Positions 53,783 to 62,971 of a stretch of DNA of 64,000 bases are shown here, piece by piece. A program made the position numbers and the translations under genes. The stretch is from the NCBI GenBank assembly GCA_035296625.1, contig DATHAO010000058.1, positions 1-64,000 on the forward strand, read 5' to 3'. Origin of the DNA: DATCLS01 sp035296625 (lineage in GTDB: Bacteria > Actinomycetota > Acidimicrobiia > Acidimicrobiales > VFJN01). Below the pieces are notes generated by a model. It searched no databases. It was not told the origin of the DNA and saw only the letters and a program-made list of their open reading frames with translations. Every line of letters begins with the position of its first letter. Position 1 is the stretch's first letter.

Positions 53783-53995
53783 TCAGTCGGGCGGCGGGGT
53801 CACGTCCTCGGACGTGCGCTGCTCCAGCCGGGTGCTCGGGGCGGCGTCCCGCGATGCGGTCCGCTCGTCGGAGTCGGCAAGGATCGCCTCGGCTTGAGCT
53901 TCGGGATCCTCGCTGCCGGCGGCCTTCTCCTCGGCGAGCAGCTCCGCCCTGCTCGACACCCGCTCGTCGTCCACGGTCGGCTCGTCGTCGGACAT
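53783..53995 (-). CDS. Small acidic protein of unknown function
   Basis: 70 residues, very acidic and polar, with no hydrophobic segment: RVSSRAELLAEEKAAGSEDP followed by EAQAEAILADSDERTASRDA. The pattern ELLxEEKxxGSxDPxxQAxAILxDSxxR is a familiar actinobacterial small-protein motif, which supports a real gene. I do not know a function. ATG at 53995. Confidence 0.6.
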   Translation of the reverse strand: MSDDEPTVDDERVSSRAELLAEEKAAGSEDPEAQAEAILADSDERTASRDAAPSTRLEQRTSEDVTPPPD

Positions 53996-54389
53996 GGTTC
54001 GGCACCTACCCGGCCCGGGCGCTGCCCATCCTCGCCAGTCCCGCGCGCCCTGGGGACGTCCTCCGGTTCGGGAGCCAGCACCATTCAGCGCCGTCGCGGC
54101 AGTCCGTACCGTGCGAGTCGACCGGCAACCCCCGTGCCGGCTCCCATCACGCTCCAGCAGATGAAGCGCGTCGTCACGCTCGCCTGCCAGGAGATCGGCA
54201 CCCTCGCGGCCGAGCTGGCCGCGGCGGCGCCTACGCCCGCAGGGGCGCGATCGACCGGATGACCCGGGACCTCCGCGCTGCCCGATCGCCTCGTCTCGCC
54301 GGCCGGTCACCATGCCCGTCCTCCACCGTGCTCTCGGGTCCTGGCGGCCGGCGGCCGGCGGCGGTAGCAGGACGTTCGGGCAGGAGCAG
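53996..54389. other. 394-base region between the acidic protein and a methyltransferase
   Basis: No convincing gene. Around 54162-54290 the plus strand reads MKRVVTLACQEIGTLAAELA and, in a shifted frame, AYARRGAIDRMTRDLRAA, which might be one small helical protein broken by a frameshift; it is too short to decide. The rest is GC-rich spacer. Confidence 0.35.
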
Positions 54390-55271
54390 TCAGCGCCGGT
54401 GTCCGAGCGTCGCCTCGATGCCCCGGACGTCACCGTCCTCGTCGTCGAGGACCGTGACGTCGACGTAGCCGAGCCGCGCCAGGTCCTCGCCGAGCGCTTC
54501 GGCCTGCTCGCCGCCGAGCTCGAGGAGCAGCGCACCGCCGGGGCGGAGGAAACAGGGACTGTCGGTCAGGGCCCGCCGGAGGATGTCGGTGCCGTCGCGG
54601 CCGCCGTCGTAGGACAGCGGGGACTCGAACGCGAGCGTGTCGCGCTGGAGCAGGGCCAGCGCGGGCGTCGGCACGTAGGGTACGACGCCGACGACGACGT
54701 CGACGCGCCCGTGGAGCGCGGGCGGCAGGGGGGCGAACAGGTCGCCCCGGTAGACCTCCACGCCGTTCGCCGCTGCGCAGGCGACCGCACGCTCGTCGAC
54801 GTCGGACGCCACGACGCGGGCGCCGGGGCGGTACCTGGCCAACGTCTTGGCGATCGCGCCGGCCCCGGTGCAGAGGTCGATCGCCACACCGGTGGGGGGC
54901 AGCCGCTCGACGGCCCGACGCGCGAGCGGCTCGCTCTGCCAGCGCGGGACGTAGACGCCGGGGTCGACCCGGACCTCCACGCCGCAGAACGACACCCTCC
55001 CGGTGATCCAGGCCAGTGGCTCGCCCGTGAGGCGACGCCCGACGAGCGCGTCCAGGAGCGCGACATCGCCGGCCGCGCGAGCGAGGAGCTCCTCCGCCTC
55101 CTCCTCCGCCGCGACGAACCCGGCCCCCGCGAGGAGCCCGGCGAGCGCGTCGAGGTCGTCCGGCGCCGGCACGGTCGCAAGGTAGACCACGCACGGTCCG
55201 GCACCGACGAAGGCCGGCGGGGGCCCGCCCGCGGCGGACGGGCCCCGAGACGAGGCGGCCCGCGAATTCAT
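54390..55271 (-). CDS. HemK/PrmC-like SAM methyltransferase
   Basis: 293 residues. The N-terminal helical part (DDLDALAGLLAGAGFVAAEE) and RRLTGEPLAWITGRVSFCG, VDPGVYVPRWQSEPLA match PrmC/HemK glutamine methyltransferases. The SAM motif is AIDLCTGAGAIAKTLARY. The diagnostic NPPY, which binds the glutamine amide, is replaced by GVVPYVP, so activity on release-factor glutamine is doubtful. The ATG at 55271 is the first start after an AT-tolerant junction; GTGs further in are possible. It is divergent from the GNAT gene. Confidence 0.82.
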   Translation of the reverse strand: MNSRAASSRGPSAAGGPPPAFVGAGPCVVYLATVPAPDDLDALAGLLAGAGFVAAEEEAEELLARAAGDVALLDALVGRRLTGEPLAWITGRVSFCGVEVRVDPGVYVPRWQSEPLARRAVERLPPTGVAIDLCTGAGAIAKTLARYRPGARVVASDVDERAVACAAANGVEVYRGDLFAPLPPALHGRVDVVVGVVPYVPTPALALLQRDTLAFESPLSYDGGRDGTDILRRALTDSPCFLRPGGALLLELGGEQAEALGEDLARLGYVDVTVLDDEDGDVRGIEATLGHRR

Positions 55272-55326
55272 CGGCCGGCGACGGGGAACTTCCGACGCCC
55301 GCCCGACGCACCTACCGTGGCGGCTC

Positions 55327-55854
55327 GTGGGCGATCCCCCTTGCCTCGTTCGGGCGGCGACCGTTGGCGACCTGCTCGGCGTGGTGCGGTTGCTCGAGAG
55401 GACGCCGGACATTCCGTTCGAGGGGCTCTCCGAGCGTCAACGGGAGACGTGGCGGCAGATGTTGGGCACCGACGGCCTGACGGTGTACGTGGCGGAGCTC
55501 GATGCCGACGTGGCGGGCACGGTGAGCGCCCTGGTGATGCCCAACCTCGGCTACGGCTGCCGGCCCAGCGCGTTCGTCGAGGCGATGATCGTCGCGGAGG
55601 CTCATCGACGCCGGGGCATCGGGCGCATGCTGATGGAGTCCCTGCTAGGGGACCTGCGGGACGCGTCGTGCGACAAGGTGCAGCTGCTGTCCCACAAGCG
55701 CCACGCGGACGACGGCGCCCACGACTTCTACCGCGCCCTCGGCTTCGAGCCCGAGGCCGAGGGTTTCCGCCGCTACCTCGCGTCGGGCGCCGAGCCACCG
55801 CCCGGGGTGACCGACGGCGCGGATGCCGCCGCTCGGCGACCTGCGCACCGCTAG
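55327..55854 (+). CDS. GNAT-family N-acetyltransferase
   Basis: 175 residues of the GNAT fold: LVRAATVGDLLGVVRLLERT, VYVAELDADVAGTVSALVMP, the acetyl-CoA loop VEAMIVAEAHRRRGIGRMLM (Arg-Arg-x-Gly-Ile-Gly), and DGAHDFYRALGFEPE at the C terminus. Substrate unknown. The GTG at 55327 is just after the divergent methyltransferase gene. Confidence 0.9.
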   Translation: MGDPPCLVRAATVGDLLGVVRLLERTPDIPFEGLSERQRETWRQMLGTDGLTVYVAELDADVAGTVSALVMPNLGYGCRPSAFVEAMIVAEAHRRRGIGRMLMESLLGDLRDASCDKVQLLSHKRHADDGAHDFYRALGFEPEAEGFRRYLASGAEPPPGVTDGADAAARRPAHR

Positions 55855-55968
55855 GCCGGGTCGCGCAGCGAGCCGGCGAGCGCGCGGGTCGCTGGTTCGA
55901 CGGTGACAGCGGACTACCCGTCCGGCCTCGCCCGCAACCCGGCGCACCCGTGCCGACCGTGTGGCGGT

Positions 55969-56637
55969 TCAGCGGGCGCGCCGTCTCAGCCCTGCGACAT
56001 CGACGACCCGGATGCGGCCGCGCGCGAGCTCGACGAGACCAGTCCGCTCGGCCCGGCGCAACGCCCGGTTCGCCGTGGGCCGCGTCGTGCCCGCCAAGGA
56101 CGCGAGCTCGGCCTGGCTGAGGTCGACCCAGCCGGTGCCGGCATCTCCCGGGACCGCCTCCGCGAAGACCAGCAGCCGCCGGTACACCCGCGTCTCGACC
56201 GGTGTGAACAGCAGCTCGACGAGCTGCTCGTTGAGCCCCCGCACGCGTTGGGCCAGCACCGACACCAGGAACCTGTCGAGGTGCGGATCACGAGCGCGCA
56301 GGTCCTCGAAGTCGTCGCGTGTGATCATCAACGTGGAGCCGAGCCGGAGGGCGACGACGGTCGCCGATCGGCGGTCGCTCACCGTGAGCAGGGCGAGCTC
56401 GCCGAAGACCGCGCCTTCACGGTGGACGTTGACGGCGACCACCTCGCCGCGAACGGACGTGCTCCGGGCCAGGAACACCCCGTCGGTGACGATGTGCAGG
56501 GCGTCACCGGGATCGCCCTCGTGGAACACGATCTCCCCGCGACCGAACCGGCGTCGGACGGCCGCGCGCAGCAGGGCCGCGCGCCCCTGGCTGCCGATGG
56601 ACGCGAGGAGGGACTCCACCGCCTCACTGCAGCACAT
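55969..56637 (-). CDS. Crp/Fnr-family transcriptional regulator
   Basis: 222 residues. The cNMP-type barrel (residues about 15-135) shows GRGEIVFHEGDPGDALHIVT, EGAVFGELALLTVSDRRSAT; the C-terminal winged helix shows WVDLSQAELASLAGTTRPTA, NRALRRAERTGLVELARGRI. The RSAT segment resembles the cAMP phosphate-binding cassette (GELALLxxxxRSAT), so cAMP binding is possible. It follows the ECF sigma gene by 25 bp on the same strand, so both are probably one operon. The ATG at 56637 is first in frame. Confidence 0.92.
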   Translation of the reverse strand: MCCSEAVESLLASIGSQGRAALLRAAVRRRFGRGEIVFHEGDPGDALHIVTDGVFLARSTSVRGEVVAVNVHREGAVFGELALLTVSDRRSATVVALRLGSTLMITRDDFEDLRARDPHLDRFLVSVLAQRVRGLNEQLVELLFTPVETRVYRRLLVFAEAVPGDAGTGWVDLSQAELASLAGTTRPTANRALRRAERTGLVELARGRIRVVDVAGLRRRAR

Positions 56638-56662
56638 TTCGATGCGCTCCGTGAGCCGCTCG

Positions 56663-57271
56663 CTACCGTCCGGCCAACTCGAGCAGCGAGGGATCGCGGC
56701 GGAGCCGCACCAGGATCCGCTGGCGGGTGGGCCCGATGCTGCCGATCGGGCGCTCGATCAGCTCGGCCAGCGTTCGGTAGTCCGGCGGCTCCTCGGCGAA
56801 GAGCAGCTCGATCAGCCGACGGTCGCACGGATCGAGCCGACCGAGCACGTGGTGGACGACGCGGCTGATCTGGCTCTCCCCCGCGTGGCGGATGGCTGCG
56901 TCCTCGGTGTTGTCGGGCGATGCGCGGTCGTCGAGGTCGCAGCTCGGGGCCGCACGCGTCGCCCGCCGCTGAGCCCCCCAGGACGCGTGGGTCGTCACAC
57001 GCGCGAGCCACGCCCGGATCGAGGTCAGCGAGTCGATGCGGTGCAGGTGCTTCGTGAACAGCAGCCACACCTCCTGCGCGACGTCGTCGACATCCGCCGG
57101 GTTGCGCACGTATCGGCTGGCGATGCCGCGCACGAGGGGCGTGCAGCGATCGACGATCTCGGTGTGCGCGGCCTCATCCCCGGCCAGCGACCGCGCCGCG
57201 AGGCGGGCGATGACCGCCGACTCGTCGTGATCCGCCCCCGTCCCGTGCCGCTGATGCCCTCGTCCCGCCAT
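56663..57271 (-). CDS. ECF-type RNA polymerase sigma factor
   Basis: 202 residues. Region 2 is seen in EIVDRCTPLVRGIASRYVRN, PADVDDVAQEVWLLFTKHLH (the DDVAQEVW core-binding motif) and SIRAWLARVTTHASWGAQRR. Region 4 is seen in RLDPCDRRLIELLFAEEPPD, YRTLAELIERPIGSIGPTRQ (helix-turn-helix), RILVRLRRD. No anti-sigma gene is adjacent; a Crp regulator follows. The ATG at 57271 gives a full region 2; longer frames upstream are not conserved. It is divergent from the SGNH hydrolase gene, which may be its target. Confidence 0.9.
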   Translation of the reverse strand: MAGRGHQRHGTGADHDESAVIARLAARSLAGDEAAHTEIVDRCTPLVRGIASRYVRNPADVDDVAQEVWLLFTKHLHRIDSLTSIRAWLARVTTHASWGAQRRATRAAPSCDLDDRASPDNTEDAAIRHAGESQISRVVHHVLGRLDPCDRRLIELLFAEEPPDYRTLAELIERPIGSIGPTRQRILVRLRRDPSLLELAGR

Positions 57272-57525
57272 GACTCCACCAGAACACGACCCGCTCGACA
57301 CGTCGATGATCACCGACACGCAGCGTGTGTGTCCGCAAGCACGGACGGGAGACGGAGGCGACGCACGCGCTGCGACACGCCTTGTGGTCACCTAACACGC
57401 GGCGTCGTGTCGCTCGCGACCGCGGCGATCGAGCGGGGCGGGCGAGTGAGGCACATCTCACGTATCTGTCGTCGGGCGGGGGAATCTGTGGAGGGAGACG
57501 GCTCCCCACGGCGGAGGTCCCGGCG
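57272..57525. other. Divergent promoter region between the ECF sigma and SGNH genes
   Basis: 254 bases, somewhat less GC-rich than the coding DNA. It holds several short complementary elements such as CACGCAGCGTG near 57320 and a ribosome-binding site GGAGG 8 nt before the SGNH ATG. I cannot place sigma-specific hexamers with confidence. Confidence 0.4.
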
Positions 57526-59454
57526 ATGACAGCGGATCAACGGATCATCGTGAGGGTGGGCGTGTCCATCCTCGCCTATCTGGCCGCCTGCGGGGCGTTC
57601 GTGCTGTTGCGCGGCGACTCCCTGTTCCTGAGCGTCCTCGCCATCTTCGCCGTCGGGCTCTTGGCCATCCGGCTGCACAGGGTGGTGCGCCGGCAGTTCG
57701 AACGCGCCGACGTCGACGCTCGCTTGCGATGGTCCCTCATCGGGGCCGTCACGGTCGCCGGACTCTGCCTGATGTCGACCCGGATCGTCGGGGAGCACGA
57801 CGGCTTCAGGTTCTTCGGGCTGGCGCTCTTCTATCTCGGCGTCGGTCTCGCTCTAGCAGAGCTGCGCGGCTGGAAGAAGTACCCGCGCCGGGCCTTCGCC
57901 CTCGTCCTGGCCGGTTGCGCCGCGCTCATCGTGGCCGGGCTTGCCGCCGCCGCGCTGGGAGTCGAGTGGGCCTGGTGGGCGGTCCTCCTGGGCCTCGCGA
58001 CCGCGCCGATCGGCATCGCGCTGGTCAGCGAGATCGCGCTGCGGGGCCTCGCCTCATGGAGGCCGAAGGGTTCCGCCGTCCTCGGCGCCTGCGGGCTGAC
58101 CCTGTTGGCCGTCGGCGTCGGGATCGTCGGGAGCCTGGGGGTGAACGTCGTGTACCTGGCCGTCGGCGCGGGACTCCTGGTGGTGCTGATGGTCGGCATC
58201 GCCGCGAGGACGAACGTCGACGTGGTCTTCGTCATCGCCGCGGCGGCCGTCGTCTGGACCCTGGGCCAACGGGGCGTTGCCGAGCCCGAGACCCTGCACC
58301 CAGGACCCGACGACCAGGTCGTCGTCGCGCTCGGGGACTCGTTCATCTCGGGGGAGGGGGCCGACGAGTTCTACGAGGGGACCAACACGCCCGGGCAGAG
58401 CACCTGCCGGCGGGCCCCCACCGCCTACGCGCCGCTGCTGATCCTCGAGCGGAGCGTCGACGTCCCGAGCCGTCTCGCCTTCCTCGCCTGCTCCGGCGCC
58501 AAGACCGCGCAGGTCGTGGGCCCGGAGGTGACCGGCGCGACCCAGGTCGGCCAGCTCCTCGACCAGCTCGGGCCCGTCGACGACGACATCGCGTTCGTCC
58601 TCGTCAGCGTCGGTGGCAACGACGCCCTGTTCGGGACGGTCAGCCGTGCCTGCCTCCTTCCCATCGACTGCACCGGCCTCGCCCCCGCCTTCCGGGACAG
58701 CCTCGCGACCGTCGGCGAGACGCTCGACACGGCCTACGCCGACCTCCGGAAGCAGATCCCGGGCGTCCCCGTGCTGGTCGTGCCCTATCCGATACCGATC
58801 GCCCGGGAGAGGTGCGACTCGTCCGTGTTCTCCGCCGACGAGCACCGGTTCCTCCACGACTTCGCGCGGGGGCTCGACCAGACGGTGGCGGCCTCGGCGA
58901 AGCGCGCCGGGTTCCAGGTCGTCGATACCATGCCCGGCGCGCTCGACGGCCTCCAGCTCTGTGCGGATCGGGCCGAGGGCGCCGGGGACGTCGGTGTCAA
59001 CTTCCTCGCCGCCAACAGCGTGTCGGGCACCATCGAGCAGTCCTTGAACCCGACGAACTGGGTCCACAACAGCCTCCACCCCAACGCCCGAGGGCACGAG
59101 GCAATGCGCAGCGCCCTCGTCGCGTGGCTGGATCGGCACCGGGACCTCCGCCCGCCCGGCGCGATGGAAGACATTCCACCGCGAGTCGCGCCGGCCGCCG
59201 TCACGGGCTCCCCGTGCCGGGGCCAGACGGGGGACGCCCTCGATGACTGCGCCACGGACTGGACCGCCCGCGAGACCGCCCGCTACCTGCTGACCCGGGG
59301 ATGGCTGGGGCTGCCGGCGTTGGTCGGTGCCTGGCTCGTCGGGCTCCAGCTCGTACGCCTGTGGTCGGCCATCTTCGACGACCGGCCCCCGCCGAAGCAC
59401 GAGGACGACGCCGAGCTCACCGTGGTCCCTGCAGCCGTGCCGGAGCCCGTCTGA
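57526..59454 (+). CDS. Membrane-anchored SGNH/GDSL hydrolase
   Basis: 642 residues: about eight hydrophobic segments in residues 1-245, then an extracellular SGNH domain, then one more membrane segment near residue 600. The catalytic motifs are VVALGDSFISGEGADEFYEG (S272), the block II glycine in LACSGAKTAQVV, VSVGGNDALFG (block III) and NSLHPNARGHEAM (Asp/His block V with His). Such proteins deacetylate or cleave esters on cell-surface polymers or lipids. The ATG at 57526 has GGAGG at 8 nt. It is divergent from an ECF sigma-Crp operon. Confidence 0.9.
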   Translation: MTADQRIIVRVGVSILAYLAACGAFVLLRGDSLFLSVLAIFAVGLLAIRLHRVVRRQFERADVDARLRWSLIGAVTVAGLCLMSTRIVGEHDGFRFFGLALFYLGVGLALAELRGWKKYPRRAFALVLAGCAALIVAGLAAAALGVEWAWWAVLLGLATAPIGIALVSEIALRGLASWRPKGSAVLGACGLTLLAVGVGIVGSLGVNVVYLAVGAGLLVVLMVGIAARTNVDVVFVIAAAAVVWTLGQRGVAEPETLHPGPDDQVVVALGDSFISGEGADEFYEGTNTPGQSTCRRAPTAYAPLLILERSVDVPSRLAFLACSGAKTAQVVGPEVTGATQVGQLLDQLGPVDDDIAFVLVSVGGNDALFGTVSRACLLPIDCTGLAPAFRDSLATVGETLDTAYADLRKQIPGVPVLVVPYPIPIARERCDSSVFSADEHRFLHDFARGLDQTVAASAKRAGFQVVDTMPGALDGLQLCADRAEGAGDVGVNFLAANSVSGTIEQSLNPTNWVHNSLHPNARGHEAMRSALVAWLDRHRDLRPPGAMEDIPPRVAPAAVTGSPCRGQTGDALDDCATDWTARETARYLLTRGWLGLPALVGAWLVGLQLVRLWSAIFDDRPPPKHEDDAELTVVPAAVPEPV

Positions 59455-59532
59455 CGGGCGCCGCCCGGCCCGGTCGAGACGGGCCGCCCGCGGCGCAGCC
59501 TTGACGGGGCCGGCGCGGGTGGCGTTCGATCC

Positions 59533-59829
59533 GTGCCCGTGACATTCGCGTACGTCCTGCGCCCGTCATTCGACCGGGCGTTCCTGGCCGCGGCGACGCC
59601 CGAGCAGCACGCGACGTTTCAACGGCACGGCGCCTACCTCGAGGAGCTCCACGCCCGGGGCGTCGTCCGCTTCGCGGGCCGCTGCGTCGACGGGCCGTTC
59701 GGGCTCGTCGTCATCGAGGCCGAGGACGAGGCCGCCGCCCGACGCGTTGCGGCCGACGATCCCTCGGTGGCAGCCGGCGTGCAGCAGGCGGAGGTGTTCC
59801 CGTTCGCCGTGTTCCTCGAACGCCCGTAG
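59533..59829 (+). CDS. YCII-related domain protein
   Basis: 98 residues with the YCII ferredoxin-like fold: FAYVLRPSFDRAFLAAATPE, the His in TFQRHGAYLEELHARGVVRF, and DPSVAAGVQQAEVFPFAVFL (Asp-Pro pair). The conserved His-Asp dyad of the family is present. Function unknown. GTG at 59533 (a second GTG two codons on is possible). Confidence 0.85.
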   Translation: MPVTFAYVLRPSFDRAFLAAATPEQHATFQRHGAYLEELHARGVVRFAGRCVDGPFGLVVIEAEDEAAARRVAADDPSVAAGVQQAEVFPFAVFLERP

Positions 59830-59855
59830 CGGCCCACCGGCCGAGCCGAGGCGCG

Positions 59856-61217
59856 TCAGGGGGTCCGGTGGACGGTGATGGGCGCGTCGGTCGGCTCGCC
59901 GCCGGGGCGGTGCCGGCGCAGCGGAACGGGCCGCCCGCCGGGCGGTGAGGGCCCGAACGGCGTGACCGTGAGCGCCTCTGTCGTGACCTGCACGAGCAGG
60001 CAGTGGGCGGACGCCGCCCACGACAGCGTGCCCGCCTCCTCGACCCGTTCCGGCGGGCGCTCGTCGAGCTTCCCGCCGGCGCCCGACACGATGTAGTCGA
60101 GCCCGTCGACCTGGCCGTGCTGGAAGTTGTGCTCGTGACCGTGCAGCACGAGCCGGCTCCCGCCGCGCTCGTACAGGGGCACCAGCCCGCGGACCTGCTC
60201 GACCTGACCCACGTGGTTCGGGCCGGCCGACCACGCCGGGTGGTGGCAGAACGGGACGCGCCAGGCGACGTCCGTGCTGGGCGACGCGAACGTGTCCTCG
60301 AGCCAGGAGCGGTGGTGGGGCTCGTGGAACCAGTGCCGCCCGCGTGCGGCGCCCCACGTCGTGTCGACGCAGATCAGCTCGAGCAGGGCGCCGATGTGCA
60401 GCCGGTAGAACAAGCCCGGCCCGAGCGAGGCCCGGCTCACCTCGGCGCGGGGGCCGAACCGCACGGTCAGGTAGAGGTTGTCCTCGAGCTGGCCGCGGTC
60501 GTCGGCGGCCTCCTCGTCCGACCCGTCGTGGTTTCCGGCGGTCGGATAGAAGGGCAGGTGGTCGATGAGGTACCGGTACGGCTGGAAGTAGGTCAGCCAC
60601 CAGTCGTCGTCGTGCGCACCGCTGTGGTCCGTCGGTCCGGCGGGCCCGTGGTAGATCGTGTCGCCGAGCGTGACGACGAAGCGCACGTCGAACGCATCGG
60701 CCAGGCGTTGCATCGTCCGGGCGATCCCGAGCTGGCGGCGGCCGTCGTCGCCGGCGGCGATCCCGACCCCGAAGTCGCCCACCGCGAGGAACGTGACCGG
60801 GTCGGGGTCGGCGGTCGCGTGGGTGCGCAGGCGCTGGTCGAGCGGCCGGGCGGCCGCCCGCAGCCCGTGCGGCGCCCAGTCGTGGCGCTCGGCCGCACCC
60901 CAGGGCTCGCCGTCGACAACGACCTGGTACCGGTACGTCGTCGCGGGCCGGAGGCCCTCGACCCAGACGTGGTTGGCGTCGTCGACGGCCTCGCGTACGA
61001 CGATCCGGCCCTCGGCGTCGAGCACCTCCACGGCGGCGCTGGACCCCACGGGCTCGGAGCGCGCCCCGAACGTCTCGCCCGTGCGACGGGCCTGCCAGGA
61101 CTCGCCGTGCGGTTCCAGGGAGAAGCCGCCCCAGGCAACGAGGGCGGCCGTCGTCGTGACGTCGACGAGCTGCACGTACGGCTCGAGCACCACGTGCTGT
61201 CCGGGCAGGTCGGCCAT
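59856..61217 (-). CDS. Purple-acid-phosphatase-like metallophosphoesterase
   Basis: 453 residues. An N-terminal fibronectin-like domain (residues about 1-115, VWVEGLRPATTYRYQVVVDG) precedes a calcineurin-like phosphatase domain with metal motifs FLAVGDFGVG, VTLGDTIYHGPAG, TAGNHDGSDEEA, PFCHHPAW and VLHGHEHNFQHG. The order and spacing match bacterial purple acid phosphatases/PhoD relatives. No signal peptide or TAT motif is seen, so it may be cytoplasmic. ATG at 61217; a longer upstream frame lacks similarity. It probably hydrolyses phosphoesters. Confidence 0.9.
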   Translation of the reverse strand: MADLPGQHVVLEPYVQLVDVTTTAALVAWGGFSLEPHGESWQARRTGETFGARSEPVGSSAAVEVLDAEGRIVVREAVDDANHVWVEGLRPATTYRYQVVVDGEPWGAAERHDWAPHGLRAAARPLDQRLRTHATADPDPVTFLAVGDFGVGIAAGDDGRRQLGIARTMQRLADAFDVRFVVTLGDTIYHGPAGPTDHSGAHDDDWWLTYFQPYRYLIDHLPFYPTAGNHDGSDEEAADDRGQLEDNLYLTVRFGPRAEVSRASLGPGLFYRLHIGALLELICVDTTWGAARGRHWFHEPHHRSWLEDTFASPSTDVAWRVPFCHHPAWSAGPNHVGQVEQVRGLVPLYERGGSRLVLHGHEHNFQHGQVDGLDYIVSGAGGKLDERPPERVEEAGTLSWAASAHCLLVQVTTEALTVTPFGPSPPGGRPVPLRRHRPGGEPTDAPITVHRTP

Positions 61218-61397
61218 CGGCCCGAGGCTACGCGCACCCCGGACTGCGTCGGTCTGCTCCACGTCCTCGGGACCGGTCCGGCTCGTGCCCGTGCAGGGTG
61301 TCGACGTCGCGGTCGGCCCGGCCACGTAGGGGCCGAGCGCCATCAAAGGGTGGTCCCGTGCCGTCACGTCGGGCGACGCCAGCGGTATCGTGCGCTC

Positions 61398-61964
61398 GTG
61401 AGGCACGTCGACCTGGTGGGTCTGCACATCGAGGAGGGCAGCGGCGAGTCCCTCGTCCTCTTGCGGGAGCACGATGCGCCGCACCGCGTGCTGCCGATCT
61501 TCATCGGCGACACGGAGGCGGTGGCGATCGCGGGGGCCTTCTCCGACGAGCCCCGTCGCCGTCCGGTCACGCACGACCTGATGGCCACCCTGGTCGAGAC
61601 GCTCGACGCCCACGTGGAGCGTGTCGAGGTGACGGGGTTGCGCGACGGTGCGCTGCTCGCCGAGCTGGCGGTCAGCGGGCCGACCGGCGAGCGGCGGGTC
61701 GACAGCCGGCCCTCGGACGCCATCGCCCTGGCGGTGCGCGTCGACGCCCCGCTGTTCGTGAGCGCAGACGTGCTCGACGAGGCGGGTGCGATCCTCGTCG
61801 AGGACGACGACGACCTCGACGACGATGACCAGGACGACGCCATCGAGGACGAGGTGGAGCGGTTCCGCTCGTTCCTCGACGCGGTCCACCCCACCGACTT
61901 CGACTCCGGCGGGTCCGAGCCCGGTTCCGAGCCCGATCCGGGCAGCGACGACCCCGCGAGCTGA
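61398..61964 (+). CDS. Bifunctional nuclease family protein (DUF151/BFN)
   Basis: 188 residues. The core of about 130 residues reads VDLVGLHIEEGSGESLVLLR, VLPIFIGDTEAVAIAGAFSD, PVTHDLMATLVETLDAHVER, RVDSRPSDAIALAVRVDAPL, the conserved pattern of the family. The tail from about residue 135 is extremely acidic (DDDDLDDDDQDDAIEDEVER) and then Ser/Pro/Gly-rich. The family was named for DNase and RNase activity of a plant member; bacterial function is unsettled. GTG at 61398. Confidence 0.9.
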   Translation: MRHVDLVGLHIEEGSGESLVLLREHDAPHRVLPIFIGDTEAVAIAGAFSDEPRRRPVTHDLMATLVETLDAHVERVEVTGLRDGALLAELAVSGPTGERRVDSRPSDAIALAVRVDAPLFVSADVLDEAGAILVEDDDDLDDDDQDDAIEDEVERFRSFLDAVHPTDFDSGGSEPGSEPDPGSDDPAS

Positions 61965-62119
61965 CGTCACCGTGCTGCGCCGCGGCGCGTCCCGCCGACG
62001 GCCTCGGCGGCCATGGCCGACAAGGTGCCCGCGATCGGCCCTCCGCTAGCGTGCGGCGGTCGCCAGGTGCCGGCTCGGCGCCCGGCGATGACGTCGCCGA
62101 CCCACCCTGGAGTGCCGTC

Positions 62120-62971
62120 ATGACCCGACTGGCCGGTTCCACGATGCTCGTCACCGGGGCCGCCCACGGCCTCGGCCGGCAGCTCGCCGTGCAGGCATCG
62201 AGGCGCGGTTGCCGCATCGTGGCCTGGGACCTCGACGGTCCCGCGCTCGACGACCTCGCCGCCGAGCTGGGGTCGGCCCTCCTCGCCCGATCGGTCGTCG
62301 ACGTCACCGACATCGGCTCCGTCGCCGCGGGCGTGACCGAGGTGCCGGGCGGTGCCGATGTCGTCGACATCGTCGTGAACAACGCCGGCGTGGTCTCCGG
62401 TGCCCGCCTCGTGGAGCTGCAGCCGCAGCAGATCGAGCGGACCTTCGCCGTCAACGCCCTCGCCCTGTACTGGGTGACCAAGGCGTTCCTCCCGTCGATG
62501 CTGCGCCTCCGCCGGGGCCACGTGGTCACGATGGCCTCGGCCGCCGGTCTCGTCGGCGTGGCCCGCCAGACCGACTACTCGGCCTCGAAGCATGCCGCCG
62601 TCGGCTTCATGGAGTCGCTCCGCGCCGAGCTGCGCCGCGACGGCGCGGCCATCTCGACCACCACGGTCTGCCCGTTCTACATCGACACGGGCATGTTCGA
62701 GGGCGCCCGGTCGAAGGTGCCATGGCTGCTCCCGATCCTCCACGAGCCCGACGTCGCGGCCCGCATCCTGCGCGCCGTCGAGCGTGACCGGGAGATGCTG
62801 CGTCTCCCTCTGGTGGTCGGCTCGCTCGCGGTCGGGCGGATCTTGCCGACGCGCCTGTTCGACCGGCTCATGGACGTCCTCGGCGTGAACGAGTCGATGG
62901 ACGAGTTCGTGGGCCGCTCGGCCCCCGTTGACCTCGACGGCACCGGCACCTCCGATCTCCGCGCCGGCTGA
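62120..62971 (+). CDS. Short-chain dehydrogenase/reductase
   Basis: 283 residues of the SDR fold: LVTGAAHGLGRQLAV (TGxxxGxG), VNNAGVVSGAR (NNAG), TMASAAGLVGVARQTDYSASKHA (catalytic Ser, Tyr-x-x-x-Lys). The acidic WDLDG after beta-2 favours NAD over NADP. Closest in layout to actinobacterial SDRs with a C-terminal extension of 40-60 residues. The ATG at 62120 has TGGAG at 8 nt. Substrate unknown. Confidence 0.92.
   Translation: MTRLAGSTMLVTGAAHGLGRQLAVQASRRGCRIVAWDLDGPALDDLAAELGSALLARSVVDVTDIGSVAAGVTEVPGGADVVDIVVNNAGVVSGARLVELQPQQIERTFAVNALALYWVTKAFLPSMLRLRRGHVVTMASAAGLVGVARQTDYSASKHAAVGFMESLRAELRRDGAAISTTTVCPFYIDTGMFEGARSKVPWLLPILHEPDVAARILRAVERDREMLRLPLVVGSLAVGRILPTRLFDRLMDVLGVNESMDEFVGRSAPVDLDGTGTSDLRAG

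Noticed and set aside
54162..54262. Short plus-strand ORF beginning MKRVVTLACQEIG
   Set aside because: About 33 codons, no ribosome-binding site; possible continuation only in another frame. Noted in the intergenic entry but not supported as a gene.
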